Assembly (NCBI GenBank): GCA_037367405.1
Contig: JAZKJV010006056.1
Location: 104,501 to 168,500 of the forward strand
Direction: 5' to 3'
Source: Ottelia alismoides
Taxonomy: Eukaryota; Streptophyta; Magnoliopsida; Alismatales; Hydrocharitaceae
Length of the DNA stretch: 64,000 nt
Numbering within the stretch: position 1 is the stretch's first letter; every line of letters begins with the position of its first letter. This document shows positions 13,719 to 26,062 of the stretch, piece by piece. The translations under genes were made by a program, and so were the position numbers. Under the pieces are notes generated by a model. The model was not told the origin of the DNA, made no database searches, and saw nothing but the letters and a program-made list of their open reading frames with translations.

Positions 13719-16700
13719 CACGGCTCATCTTTTGTCTTGTTTGGATTTTTATTTATTTTAATTAAGTATTTCTTTTACGTAGGTCAATTTGTCCATTTTT
13801 CTTGCATTATAAAAACTTTTCTTTCGATTGATATCTAACCTTTGCTTTTGTGACAGGACCCTTGATGTTCAAGGAGGCGAGGAGCATGTGCTTCCCCGTT
13901 GCGTGGAGCCGCAAAAGCATTCTTGGAGCAAGTCGAAAAGAAAGAAAAAAATATATGTTATTTTGCATATCATTTCATCTCTTGTAATAATCATCCTTAC
14001 AGCGGTCTTCGATTGAAGAATCGCGCTTGTAAATGAACGAATTATATGCGATTGTGTGGGGATCGTCCCCACTTGAGTGTCGACCTAGGACCAGGCACGC
14101 GGCTCTTCGAGCTTATTTCATAGTTTCATTTTTTACGTGCTTGCTCGTAGGTAGGACACACTTTAAACAAAGACACACATAGCATCACTTCACTTAGCCA
14201 AATTTACAAGATGTTCTTCCCCACTAATAGAAGCATGTTAGGTGCGGTTTTCAATCGACTTGCATACATATTATTTTACTTTTCAAAATAGTCTAAATTT
14301 TCACGTATTTTTTTGCCAAGGCACTGCATGTTTTCTCGCTTAGCCTAGATCATGGTTTTTATCGATTACATGGTTTTTCTCGATTCCCCTCCTAGCTTGA
14401 TCACGTAGGTTAATGGAAAATGGGAATGAGCGGTAGACGATGATTGCTTGGTTTATGTGCTCACCTTAATTCAGTGATAACCTTAAGAAAAATAATTGGG
14501 ACTGTTAATTGTAAGTCAACCTAAAATGGAGTAAAATTTTATTTTGGGAGAGCAACACCCTCGTTTACGCAACTGGCTCTACTTGACATTTTCTTTCGCG
14601 TAAAATAGAATGTTTTAATCACCAATAAAAATGACAAGATAATAAACCAACACCTGTTGGTTTCATGTGTGAGTTGGTGAATCAAAGGGTTTTTGCATGC
14701 TTGTTTGAGCCTTGTTTGCTCCGACATCCTCCCATGAGACTTAGATACTCCATTGATCTCCGAAGATTCATCCACTCACTTGTACATCCATCCGTCTTCT
14801 TCGAGCACCTCGGGTCTCTCCCCGCATCAGATCTCAATCTTTATACTTAGGCTATTCTCAGCCTAAGTATAGGGAGGACCCGAGTCCCCATGATTTTCTT
14901 TACTCATCTTTCCTTGACTCAATACTTAGGTTATTTCTAACCTAAGTATAGGGGGAGCCCTCCTTAGTTACCGTGTATTTTTCTATATTTAAATGGACCT
15001 ATGGACTTGTATCATCTAGTGCTATGAGGACATAGCAAAGTTTAAGTATAGGGGGTTATACCGTATATACAGTATGTGTACTTTAGCTAAAATCTGAAAA
15101 TTGAAAAATTTATAACTTTTTGGCTAAGTAAAATCCTTTGAACTAAGCGGACCAAATTGTTTTCAAGGTTTTTCTATATTATGTTACACTATTTTATAGA
15201 AAATATTTTTGAAAATGATTTGAAAAATGAGTTTCTCTTGTTTTGAAAAATCTTTTGAAAATGTTTTGAAAATCTTTATTTGTTTGACTTGGTATCGAAA
15301 GTTCTTTTTGATTTCAAGGGAAGTTGAGTTTAACATGTGTTCTAACCTCTACTAAAATTCCATAAAAATGAGAAAAATTCAAAAACTTTTTAGAGTCAAA
15401 TTGACCACTAAACCCAAATAAGTAGCCACGTTCAGTGAGGGTTCGCCCATAGCGGAGTGGGTGGTTTAGAGGACATCACGTAAGGCCTCGTCCTCAAGCA
15501 ACGAGCTCCGGCATGTACTTACACCCATACTGGCTGAATGTAGGTGCATCTACTTAATTGAGTTTAGGCAGTCATAATGTTTTTTGAAGTTAAAAAAAGA
15601 GTTTTTGAATGAAGGAGTTGGATTAATCCTCTAAATTCACACTTCCACCCAGGATCTGAAATATTCAAGAAAGCTTGATTTATGAGGTCTTGAGATTTTA
15701 AGTTAACCAACCTTAGCCATCATGGTCTTAGGCTTAATCATCCATATTTCCCTAGGTTTCTAGATTTGCATGTTATATTACATGCTTAGTCTCCGACCAA
15801 AAGAATATAATCAACATATCACATGCACGACTGCGGTTTCGATGAGATGAGTTGACTCTTCACTTGAGGGATTGGGATGAGGGATTCAAGCATGGACTTG
15901 ATCTAATGATGCTCAAGGATGGGATAAAATCTTTGAAGGCTTCATGAGACCTGAGTGTCAGCATCTTTAGCCAGTATGAGAACTTGGTTCTTATACTAAT
16001 CTTTTGACATTGACCCAAGTGCCAGGGTGTGAAATAAATAAAAATATTGATCAGTGTGCGCCAACTCTTGGTAAAAGCAGTAGAGCTATCCAAAAATATT
16101 ACAAAGTAATGAAATATCAAAGAAAAGCTCTCATTCCATACACAGTCAATTATCAAAGAGCTTCCACCAAAGGCGAGCGCTCCCAACCATTTCAAAGTCT
16201 CCACTTGGACCATCGCCATTAGGACCAGGAGTTGGGCTTGCACCAAAAAAGGGCTTTGCTTCGTAAATGCTACAAGTCTAGGTGTAGAAGATACGATAGG
16301 TACTCAAAAAAGACACACCCCAGTGTATTCCCAGGAAAACAAGTGCAGGCGACTCCAACTTCTCTTGATGGACGTACTGATCAACACCAAAAATATGTGT
16401 TGAGTAATAAAGCACTTGAGAGGATCCTTGTTCCAATGAGAACGAGAGAAGAAAAGATAAATCCTATGCCCTCCATTACTGGCCTTCCATCTACACTTTC
16501 AAGTCTGACAACTAAAGAGATGGTGGTCTGGATGCTTGATTTGATTTATTCCCTAGTGCTGAGGATTGGATCCTTAGGAGAATTTCTTGGACCAAGACCT
16601 TGGGTGATGTTTTGACTTTACTCTCGTGAACACAGTCAACACTAAAAGTCATACCCTTAGTTTATATGTATATCAGAGAGAGTCTGGAAAAACTAGAGGA

Positions 16701-16868
16701 ATTGGTAGCCTCTTGATTAAGGCTGGGTTGAGCTCTAAGATTTTGGATCTCGCTAAATTTGAGAGGACTTGAATAGATTAGATCCTGTATGCACATGCAC
16801 AAGGGGTTAATCCAGTTCATTCATTTTCTTTGATGCTCGGGGACGAGTATAGTTTAAGTATAGGGGGT
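13719..16868 (+). mobile_element. Internal region of G3, no coding capacity
   Basis: No retroviral-type domain is recognisable in any frame. The region holds two 10-bp-stem inverted repeats (14,844-14,869 and 14,923-14,948) and three AAGTATAGGGGG-like motifs that resemble the true polypurine tract. It also has a stretch matching G1 in inverted orientation (16,140-16,320). The PPT (TTTAAGTATAGGGGGT, 16,853-16,868) directly precedes the 3' LTR. The 127-residue frame at 16,232-16,615 shows no family motif. Confidence 0.75.
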
Positions 16869-19723
16869 TGATGAAACCGTGTTTCATGTCTCTAATTCAC
16901 TGAAATTAACTCCCTATCTTAGACGAGGTGTCAATAAAAACCAGACAAAATCTCGTAAATATCAGAGTCATTGAATAGATTAAAAACACAAAAAAAATAG
17001 CAAAACTAAAATTCGTGGTGTTTTTACCCTTAAAAATACCCTCAAAAATATTTTATGTTGTTATTTGACCTCTTCTCCATTTTTGGTCAACATGAAACTT
17101 ATAGATCTCATCGAGATCTACAACTTTCATGTTTCGAGTTTTTCCAAATTCGGTCAATTTCCCCTTCATTCCTTCAATTCTTTATCACAACAAACTGATT
17201 GGGCCACGTGGTGCCCTCTGGTTGCGCCACGTGGCGCGTCTCCCTGTGCACCACCCGCCTCCACTTTCCACTGTTAGATCGCATACCGCCTCTTCAATCT
17301 CGATCGCTCATTCCCGCCCCTTTCCTAGCCATTCAATCGAATTTCAGACTTCATCACATCCATTCACTTCCGCCTCATTCTCCACTCGCCATGTGTCGAC
17401 TTTATTAACCGCTCGATGCACTTTTGATCCTCAATCACGGCCGCATGCATTCCACGCATCTTCAGCCCTTCGATCAAGCACTAGATTCCATCACAGCCAT
17501 CCATGAGTGCCGCTCTACCCTTTCGCCACGTGCCGGGTCGTATGCCCTTCGATTGAATCGCCCTAGATCTAATCCAACCCGCCCAAACGCGCCTCCACTA
17601 GGGTTGTTGGATCTCACGATCCAATGGTCCAGGCCTCGTCTTCCACCTCCCGCAACCTCCTCCCGAGCCTCGCGCCTCGCTGACCACCTTCCCCCTTCTA
17701 ATTTTAGCCGCTCCATCTCACTCCATCTCCACGACCTAACACCGGGCCCACGTAGCCCTCACATCCCCTACCCTCACGCAACACCTAGCCACGTTTGCCC
17801 TCCTCTCCTCCAGTCATCATCAACCCACGAAACCCACGACTCCATCACATGTACTATGACGTCTCCACCTTCAAATACCCCTCCTCCGGCCACTGTCACA
17901 GTCGTCCACCGCTACAGGGGCCACTGCCTAGTTAGTCTCCGCCCTCCTGTGACAGACGAGGAGTGGATCGACGAGCCACGACAGCAGTCGGCTCCGGTGT
18001 TGACCCATAGCCTTCGCCAGCCATGTCCGGGCTCCTCCGAGCGCCCCAAGCTCACTAGAGTAGCTGTCCAGCATGTGCGATGACCCGAGCATCTCCATGT
18101 GCTCAGCCCAAGCTCCGCTCCGCCCTCTAGTTCCTTCTACAATCCCAGGTAACTTAGCTTATTATTTTTCCTTTTGTTTTCTCTGATTTTTCTAGATTAG
18201 ATCTGACACCTTCACCGTCACCTGATCACCCCACGAGGTCCGCCCACCATCAGACATCTTCGCCAGCCCCTCTGATCATCCTCCTCGTCCATCAGAACCC
18301 TCCACCATCCCAGGCTTTTTCCTCCGTCGGAGGCAGAGGAGAACCCACTAAGGGCTCCGCTTCTTCGCCCATCAGCCCTCCGTTCACCTCAGCCCGCACG
18401 CACACACGCCTCGGCTATCACCTAACCACTATTGCAGGTTTGAAGACTTCACTGGTCGGACCTCGGTGGAGCCAAGTTCTAGAGCTCCTCCTCTGGTGAG
18501 CACTCGTCGACAACAGACTCCAAGCGCTCCCGTATCTTCCCTGAGCTTGGTTCTTTATCGCCAGGCAACCAGCATCCTTCCCCGACCTTCACCGAGAACG
18601 GAGAGGTGCGGAGGAGCTCCAGGCCTCACGCCAGAACTCCAATCGCGCAGTCCACCTGCAAGGAAGGAGGAGGTGCAGGCGCCGTTAGATCTCGCCCCCG
18701 CGACGGAGATCTAATGGCCTAGGGGCAGCCACGTCGTCCTCCCGGAGCGAAGAGGCTCGGTGGGACCGAGCCTCGCCCGAAGCCTCCTCGAGCCACCTGC
18801 AACGGCCGTCCGAACCTGCACCGAGCCTCGCCCCCACCCGAGTGTGGACTCACGTGCCTCAGGCACGTGGGGCTGGGTATTTGCATCGACACCCCTCGCG
18901 ACTTTGTCATATTGCATCAAGGTCCTTCCAGTCACGTGCCGACCAAGTGCATCGGGGGTATTTCGCATTTATACCCTCGCAGGTTTTAATAATTACAAAA
19001 ATACCCCCACATGTGTGGGTTATTTATAGGGAAGGTTTCGAACTTTCTTTTATTTACATTTTAGTCCCTCCCAGGGACCTATTTGCTATTTATCTTTCAT
19101 GTTTTCTTGCATTTATGCCCATGGCTCCACTCGTGCATATCTTGAGCATCCTAGCTCCGATTGAGTCGATTTCAGTGGCGTTTTGAAGCTCTCTTCATTA
19201 TCTTCTTGATGGCATGCTTATATTTCAGATTTGGCACTAGGAATTTCTATGTATTATTTCAATAGCTCAGTTTCTTCATTTCAATGCTCCTCATGCCTTA
19301 TTTTTATATGAATGAAAATAACTTCATCATTTGATCCTGATTTGACCTATGATTAAATGACTCAAGTATTCTTGTAATTCGAGCATATTTTTATGTTGCA
19401 TTTCATCACATCTCTTTGCATGATTAAAAATCAAGTAAAAAATTTGCATGTTTCATGATGCATGTTGTGGTCTCGTATTCATATGTGTATTTGACCTACG
19501 TTTATCTAACACTTAGTTAAATTAATTTGAGTCCAAATATCACAAGAGAGGCACGTGTCCCTGAGTTCGACCTTGGGCTTGCCCAAGTAAAATATAAATA
19601 CAACCATTTGATTCTATCGGCATATCAATTAGATAGTTTTTGACATACCAAATTTAGCCTGACTGCAGTGACGATCTGAGTGTTAATTCCACGCTATTAA
19701 AGGTCTAAATTAGCAGTTCGTCA
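16869..19723 (+). repeat. 3' LTR of G3
   Basis: It begins TGATGAAACCGTG straight after the polypurine tract and ends GTTCGTCA at 19723, before the AGATG duplication. It aligns with the 5' LTR throughout. The 219-residue frame at 17,424-18,083 is a product of its GC-rich core and is not a gene. Confidence 0.88.
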
Positions 19724-21341
19724 AGATGGCGGTGACAGAGCCACCTCCTCTACCTTCCTCGGCAAGGTCCGGTGTCATCATCGATACCGTTGCAGAGCAC
19801 CGTTGTACGGCTGCTTCGCTCCGGCTACATCTGCTCGCCTTCGAGCTCCACTATAACACGATTCACCTCGCCTTCGCGACACGCTTCACCAACACATTAC
19901 GCTCAACCTCTTCACCGGAGGTCCGTCTACTCCGCCCGTGCCTTCGACTTCATCCCGTTGCTACATTGCACATCCCGGAGCATCTTCAGAAGTGCTCTGT
20001 CTGCAGTCGCTCCTCCATCCTCCTCCGTTGGGTAGTGCCTCTAGAAGGTCTCCTCTAGTCCAAGCCCCGACGTCATCCACCGTGGAGCCGTGCGATTGCC
20101 AATAGTAGTTCTCTGCCTCGATCTGCACCACAGTGGAGCCCTGCGACCACTTGGAAGCGCTTGACCGTGCCTCCGCCAACAAGGCCACGCATACGACCCG
20201 AGGCCCCCCACCCACGTGCTAGGAACGTGCGTTGGGGGAACTTACATCGGCACCTCTAGAGTTCCTTTCATTCACCGGAAAATCCCCCCGCCACCAAGGG
20301 CATACACCCCTTGGACTTTTTGCAGAAACCCCCCTCCAGGGTTTAGGAAATCACATTAGGCACCTCTCTTTGCATTTTTGCCCTAATTTAATTATTGTAA
20401 TATTGCAGACAGAACCCTGAATTTGGTATCTTATTTGAACTTTATATTGCATTATTTTATTAGTTAATAAAAATAGCATTATATTCTTCAATTAATTCTC
20501 TACATTGTGGTATGATTTTTATATTTTTGTTCTCAGTGGTTAATTGTTAATTAATATTATTGTGGAATCTTGCATATTTTACCTACTTTACGCTATGAAT
20601 TCCATATATAATAAACCATTACTTGAAAAATTATCGAAAATCTAAGGATAGTAGAATTAATTGTATTTCACATTGTGCCAAAAAAGAATTGCATTTACAT
20701 GCATCATTTGCTCTATAAAAATTATTATTTAGAATTTAACATTTAATTTTTAATAGGTAGTAAACTACATATTGTAGGATTTAGGATTTTTTTAGGATAG
20801 TTCATTTATTGATCTATCATATATAATTTTATATTCTGAAAATAAAGAGGTTTAGTATTTATTATAATTAATTATTGTAATTCACCTTGTTTGCATTCAT
20901 TAATTTATTAAATATTCATGTTGCATTAGAAAATTTCAAAAAGATTATAGTGCATTTATTTTATCATTATTCACATCTTGGCCAAGTTTCATAATTTTTG
21001 GACTCCGATTAGATGAAAATTACATTTTAGTCCTTAATATTGGTTAAATTTTCACGCGCATTCTAAAATTGCATTAAAAATACCAAAAAATATTCCTCCT
21101 CGAAAACCATGCACGAACTTTGATAGCCATTAACCTAGGTTGTTCCTTTGCCTCCCCGAGTTCAACCTTGAGACTTGTTCAGGTTAAATAAATATAAAAA
21201 TCATCTTGCATCAATTGAATTAATTAATATTGGTTTATTTCTTGATTGATTCTGATTACCCGCCTATAATACAAATGACACATTTATTTTAATTGCTGAA
21301 TTTTCACAAATTAAAAGAGGTTTTTCAAACTCATCAAAGAC

Positions 21342-21559
21342 CAAAATAAATATCTAGAATATCTATCTTTTTGGGGATTTTTAATAAAAGAGAAAATAAA
21401 GAAAATATTAGTAACAATTATGTAATAATTAGTGATTAGGATTAATTACAAGGCGAAGGATGATTGCTAAAGATGTAGAATTAATGAAGATTAGCAATGA
21501 AGTTCTTATTCTTTAAGGATAAAAAGAGAGAATAGTGATGATCCATCAGAGATTCGTCA
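21342..21559 (-). repeat. 5' LTR of G1, second part
   Basis: This 218-bp piece restarts with the AAAATAAATATCTA-type sequence that follows AAGAC in the other G1 LTR (about 1,836) and runs to the LTR terminus GATTCGTCA at 21559. It is the part missing at 7,991. It shows that everything from 7,992 to 21,336 was inserted into G1. Confidence 0.75.
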
Positions 21560-22045
21560 CCGCCCTTCTGCACTCGCTTATGTACCTGTTGTATGCATCC
21601 ACCGTCATGTCTTGCACTGTTGTCTGTACTCGTTGTGCTTGCTCTACTACAAGCTCCACGACACTCTGCTATTGCGCCAGTGTCCTCTGTGATGCTTCCA
21701 TTGTCACGTACGGTTGAGCATCCAGACTCTCGTGGATAACCTCCGTACTATCCGCGCACTTAAGACTCCTCCTGAAGTTAGCTTCGTCGATCATTCTCAT
21801 GCATTCGCTACCGTGTCTGCATGATCATTCTCGATCATGGAATTTGGGGGTGTGACATATATCTTATTGGATATCTATTTTTTATGATCAAACTATAAAA
21901 TAGATTGGGTTTTAATCCAACCTCATTACCACTTATATGAACTATTAGGTTTAATTCCCGATCTTAAAAAAATAAATTTTCTAGTAATAATTTATTATCA
22001 AGTCTCATAGATTAATACTTGATCATATTTATTTATCAAGTAGCG
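21560..22045. other. Unclassified spacer
   Basis: A mixed-composition segment (to about 21,855) is followed by AT-rich DNA. The 60-residue cysteine- and threonine-rich frame at 21,535-21,717 overlaps the LTR edge and has no recognisable homologue. I see nothing else here. Confidence 0.4.
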
Positions 22046-22475
22046 CTATAAAAAAATGGACTTAAGACGGTGAATAATTTGAATATTCATTGGCATATCT
22101 TCCGATGTTAAAGATATAACAACGAATATTGTCAAAATATCTTTTATACTTATAATTAGCGATGAATGCCATATTCATTGTTAAAGGTTCATATAACAAT
22201 ATTTTTTCTATTGACTTATTCGTTAAAATTCATACTAAAGGTTGCTAAAGTTTAATTTAGCTACAATTAGAAGAAAAACTCAATGAATAGACATTGTTAT
22301 ATGATTCTTTGGGATGAACATAGCAACAAATTAATATCATTATTCATTGCAAATATAAAGTAGTAAACGATGAATAATATTCATTGTTATAATTTTTAAC
22401 TACGGAAGATATGTCAACGAATAATTTAACGAATACTTTACTAGTCATTGCCTTACATCGATTTTCTTGTATTGT
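22046..22475. mobile_element. MITE-like unit with long imperfect inverted arms
   Basis: The arm at about 22,066-22,120 (GGCATATCTTCCGATGTTAA and its left flank) recurs in reverse complement at about 22,390-22,460. The outer right end reads, on the minus strand, ACAAGAAAATCGATG, resembling CACTA-type termini. The centre is AT-rich and non-coding. I could not define a target duplication, so the ends are approximate. Confidence 0.45.
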
Positions 22476-23194
22476 AAGGTGTCAAATGCATAGACATTCT
22501 TGATCGGTGTATTTTTCTTCTTAAACATATTAATATTTTTAGTGGTTGACAATAAAAAGTCTGGAAGTGTGTGTTTTATATTTTCGACTTGATATAGATT
22601 TGGAACAAATGTTGTTCATGTTGTAATTAATCAAAATCCAAAGACTGGATGAAATAAATTGAAAATATTTGAATGTCTGAATTTTAATAAAAGTAATCTA
22701 AATATCATTCATAAAAGATCAAAATGGAACATATTTGATATCAGTTTATGTAAAATTAAATGAAAACATACAATTGATTTTTAAAAAAGTTCAATGTAGA
22801 CTATTATTTAAGTGAGAATTATAGATGATATAATTTATCCTTCAAAAGTATTATTAATAATGAATATGATCATATCGTAATTGATAAGCATATTTTTGAA
22901 AACCTTGTGTCCCCTCCTAAAAAATGTGTTGGCTCCATCCTTCGCACAGGCTTTCAAAAATACATAGTCACCAACTTGAAATTTTAGAGGTTTACATCTC
23001 TCATCAACATAACTCTTTCATTTACTTGTTAGTTTGGATTTATTTGAATGGATGTTACTGTGATCTTATCTAAATAAATTTTTAATTTGATAGAATAATT
23101 ATTACTATTATTTCATGCACAAGATCCTCAGTCCTATTCTTAGAGGATTCTTCGTATAACATAACTCAGTTACCGTTAAGATAACCACAACAAG

Positions 23195-23604
23195 ATGGGG
23201 CTATAGTGCATTTTTTTAAAAATCCGACACTAAATCACATATTGTTTAATATTTAATGATGGTATTCACGTGAAATGATTTTTTACACTTGGAATTAATG
23301 ACAAAAGTCATAAATTGTTGCTGTATAATTAGAGTCAGACCATATATCGATAATTTTTAAAATTTTTATTGACGTCGCTAATTTTTGAACTAAAAGATTA
23401 GGGGATATTAATTAAACTTCTAAAAAGATTACAATGGATAAGCATCGTTATACAAACTATGATAATTATATAATGATGGACATGACATTCATTGCTAATT
23501 TCAAGTATAAAAAATTACTTCGTAATGAATGTGATCATCATTATATTTTTAACGATGATGATTTAATGATAGATTTTGAAAAAAAATATCACTATAGCCT
23601 CATT
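23195..23604. mobile_element. MITE-like unit with GGCTATAGTG inverted ends
   Basis: The left end ATGGGGCTATAGTGCATTTT pairs with the reverse complement of the right end, ATGAGGCTATAGTGATATTT. The interior is AT-rich and imperfectly palindromic around GATGATCATTA motifs. No transposase and no clear duplication are visible. Confidence 0.5.
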
Positions 23605-23764
23605 TTATTTTAGTGGATCGAGAGTCCACTTCTTTTAAGATTCATAATCCTAATATAACTCTTGATCCTAATACTTTGATCGATAACCTGTTTCACATGC
23701 TTATTCTTGTTCATCCTCATCTCAAACAGATTATAGATGCTCAATGCATGCACTAAATCTATTC

Positions 23765-24060
23765 ACTACAAAAAAAAGATGTGATCGGTGTGCACGCACT
23801 GGCTTGCACCAGACGAGCACATGTGCTCGACCAGTTGTGGGCGAGCGCATGAGTTGCACATGTGCTCGCTTGAGCTGCTCGTCAATTTGAATTTTGAGGC
23901 GAGGCTTTGGAGCGCGTGTGTTAAAATATGGGCGAGCACATGGGTTACACATGTGCTCTCTCAGAGCATGCTTGCCCACTTGAAATTCAAGGGACGCTCG
24001 GGTGGGCGCGTGTCAATATCCGGGCGAGCACTGGCGGAGCATTGGGCGGGCACGTAAGTA
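23765..24060 (+). repeat. CACTA subterminal repeat array
   Basis: Palindromic or half-palindromic copies of GAGCACATGTGCTC occur at about 23,815, 23,855, 23,933 and 23,948, with further GGCGAGCAC copies to 24,055. Such arrays serve as transposase-binding sites in En/Spm-type elements. The role here is inferred from position. Confidence 0.65.
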
Positions 24061-26062
24061 TACTCGCCAGCATCTATATACAAAACTTTAATACGCCTCT
24101 TCTTCCTCATTCTACCTGTATTTCTCCTCAAATCCATTCCTCCCGACGATCCGTGCTCCGCGCCTCCAACGACCCCCGTTTGGGTCATTCAATCACGCAC
24201 ACATCTTCCTTTAGGTATATTCCTTTGTCTTTTCTCTCATTTTTAGCATTTCATTACATATCATTCATTTTTTAATAGTTTAGGTTTTTCGTATTATTTC
24301 TTATTATTTTCTATATTCTTAGTTCTTGAACATGTTGTTTATGCTAAACACGACTTGATTATTATGTAGTTGTTGTTAGATTTAATGATGGTTGTCTAAT
24401 ATAGATGGAAATTCATATGCATGCCAAGTGTATGATGACATGCTACAACCAATAACATAACTAAATTTGTATAATAAAGTAGAATATTGAATACCCATGT
24501 CATTTTCAAACTTGTTAGTATAACTTGTTGATGATTTATTAAATCTATGAAGGATAGGAATGCCATTCCATGATAGTGTATTATTGTTCTTAAATAACAC
24601 GATGTATTACTTATTAATATGTGGAAATAACTTGGACATCGATAACATAGAATGTGAATTATATTATGGTTGACTTGGATTACATTGTTTAGCCAATTAA
24701 GATTAGTTTAGGTGAAAACTCTTTATTATGAGTCTATTTATGACTATATGCAAACGAACATTCTCATATAGAGAGTAGTTAATGAGAGAGAGAGAGAGGA
24801 GAAAAGAATAATAGAGTATGTGAAGGTAGGATGAAGAGATATATATGAGGAGAGGGATGTATATATGCATTGATGGGGGTGTACATGGGTCTAGTAGACA
24901 AGCTTATTATGGAAAAAAGAGAGAAAGAAAGATACGGCAACAAAATATGTGTACAGATATGTAGATTAAAACAAGGACAAAATGAAGGAAACTCAAAAAC
25001 ATATGTGTATAGATATGAATTTAATTCTAGGTGTACATGTGATCAAAAGACAGGTAGGTCCATGTGTGTTGTTTAACAAACATCAGTAGTTATGTTATGA
25101 AAATTTTATTATCACATTAAATTCTAGTTAATGTGACCAAGTGTATCACATTAACTTCCAATTAGGTAGATAATAAGGTTAAAATATAACTTATTATAAA
25201 ATCACACAAAATAATTCACACATAGTGTGTCCCTCCACACCGGGAGGGATGTACAACACATTGGAGTATTTCATCACCTCTAATTATATTATATTTTAGT
25301 ACTATTAAGCTCACTTCAGGATAAGATATCCTGATCCAATGGTCGTGAATTTTGATATGTCTAGGTGGAAGTTTTTTTTACAGGTGCACTTCTAATAACT
25401 ATCATTTAAACACTTATATGCACTAATTTAGGATTACATTAGCCCATATCCCCAGCGTTAACCAACTAAATATATGTAATTGTCATATCAACATAAATGA
25501 CTAAATATTCTACGATCATTTTATAGTATCATTTGTAGTATGTACAAATGTATGACGTGAAATGATCTTAAAATATGACATTTATTTTGACTTTCGTAAG
25601 TTCGGAGGTCTCGGACTAAGGGAGTCTGTAAGGATTCAAACTTATTACAAGGCAATCGTTGTCACATACTGTATTTTATTTCTGATGGAATTCAGCTGCA
25701 CAACTCATTCATCTTCGATATACCAAATCAATCATAATCTACTATTAGTATTGTCACGACGATGATAGTTTTAATAGTCAATTGTGATTGATTTATGAGG
25801 TATACTGGAGGGTGCAATGTTATACTGCTGAAATTTTCTCAGAAATAAGCTACCATGTGACAATGATCGTCTTATAGTAAGTTTGAATCCTTATGGATGG
25901 GCTTAAGTAATAACTTAATGAACTTCTCATCTCCTAAAATTAGTAAAATAGGTTTAGACCAATGATCAATTTTGGTTCGGGTTTTATAGGTCTAATCTCT
26001 GAACTTAAACCGACGTTAATTTTTCTCCTCTCATTTGACCTTATGAATTGTTACATTCAGGT

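Larger units (their letters stand above)
10831..19723 (+). mobile_element. Non-autonomous Gypsy-like LTR element G3 (LARD-like), 8.9 kb
   Basis: The element has two direct LTRs of 2,868 and 2,855 bp, a tRNA-Asp-type primer-binding site, a polypurine tract, and a perfect 5-bp duplication AGATG at 10826-10830 and 19724-19728. The 3.17-kb internal region has no polyprotein frame, so mobility would need proteins supplied by another element. The first 100-120 bases of the two LTRs differ at several positions, so the insertion is not very recent. It is a relative of G1 in the opposite orientation, and the two 5' LTRs face each other. Confidence 0.88.
7992..21336 (+). mobile_element. Solo LTR G2 (about 3.2 kb net) carrying nested insertions
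   Basis: The element starts TGACGAAATTGTGACTCATC at 7992 and ends TTTTTCAAACTCATCA at 21336. It is flanked by AAGAC at 7987-7991 and 21337-21341, a perfect 5-bp duplication. Subtracting the hAT-like insertion (9,014-10,284), the LTR element G3 (10,831-19,723) and their duplications leaves about 3.17 kb, roughly one LTR of this group. I see no internal PBS or second LTR. It shares motifs with the G1 and G3 LTRs (for example AGATCTCATCGAGA near 8,895), so it probably belongs to a related family. The segments 7,992-9,013, 10,293-10,830 and 19,729-21,336 are its only native parts. Confidence 0.7.

Noticed and set aside
17424..18083. 219-residue plus-strand frame as a host gene
   Set aside because: It lies wholly inside the 3' LTR of G3. 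The 5' LTR copy is interrupted by stops, and the composition is the low-complexity Pro/Ser/His type expected of GC-rich LTR sequence.
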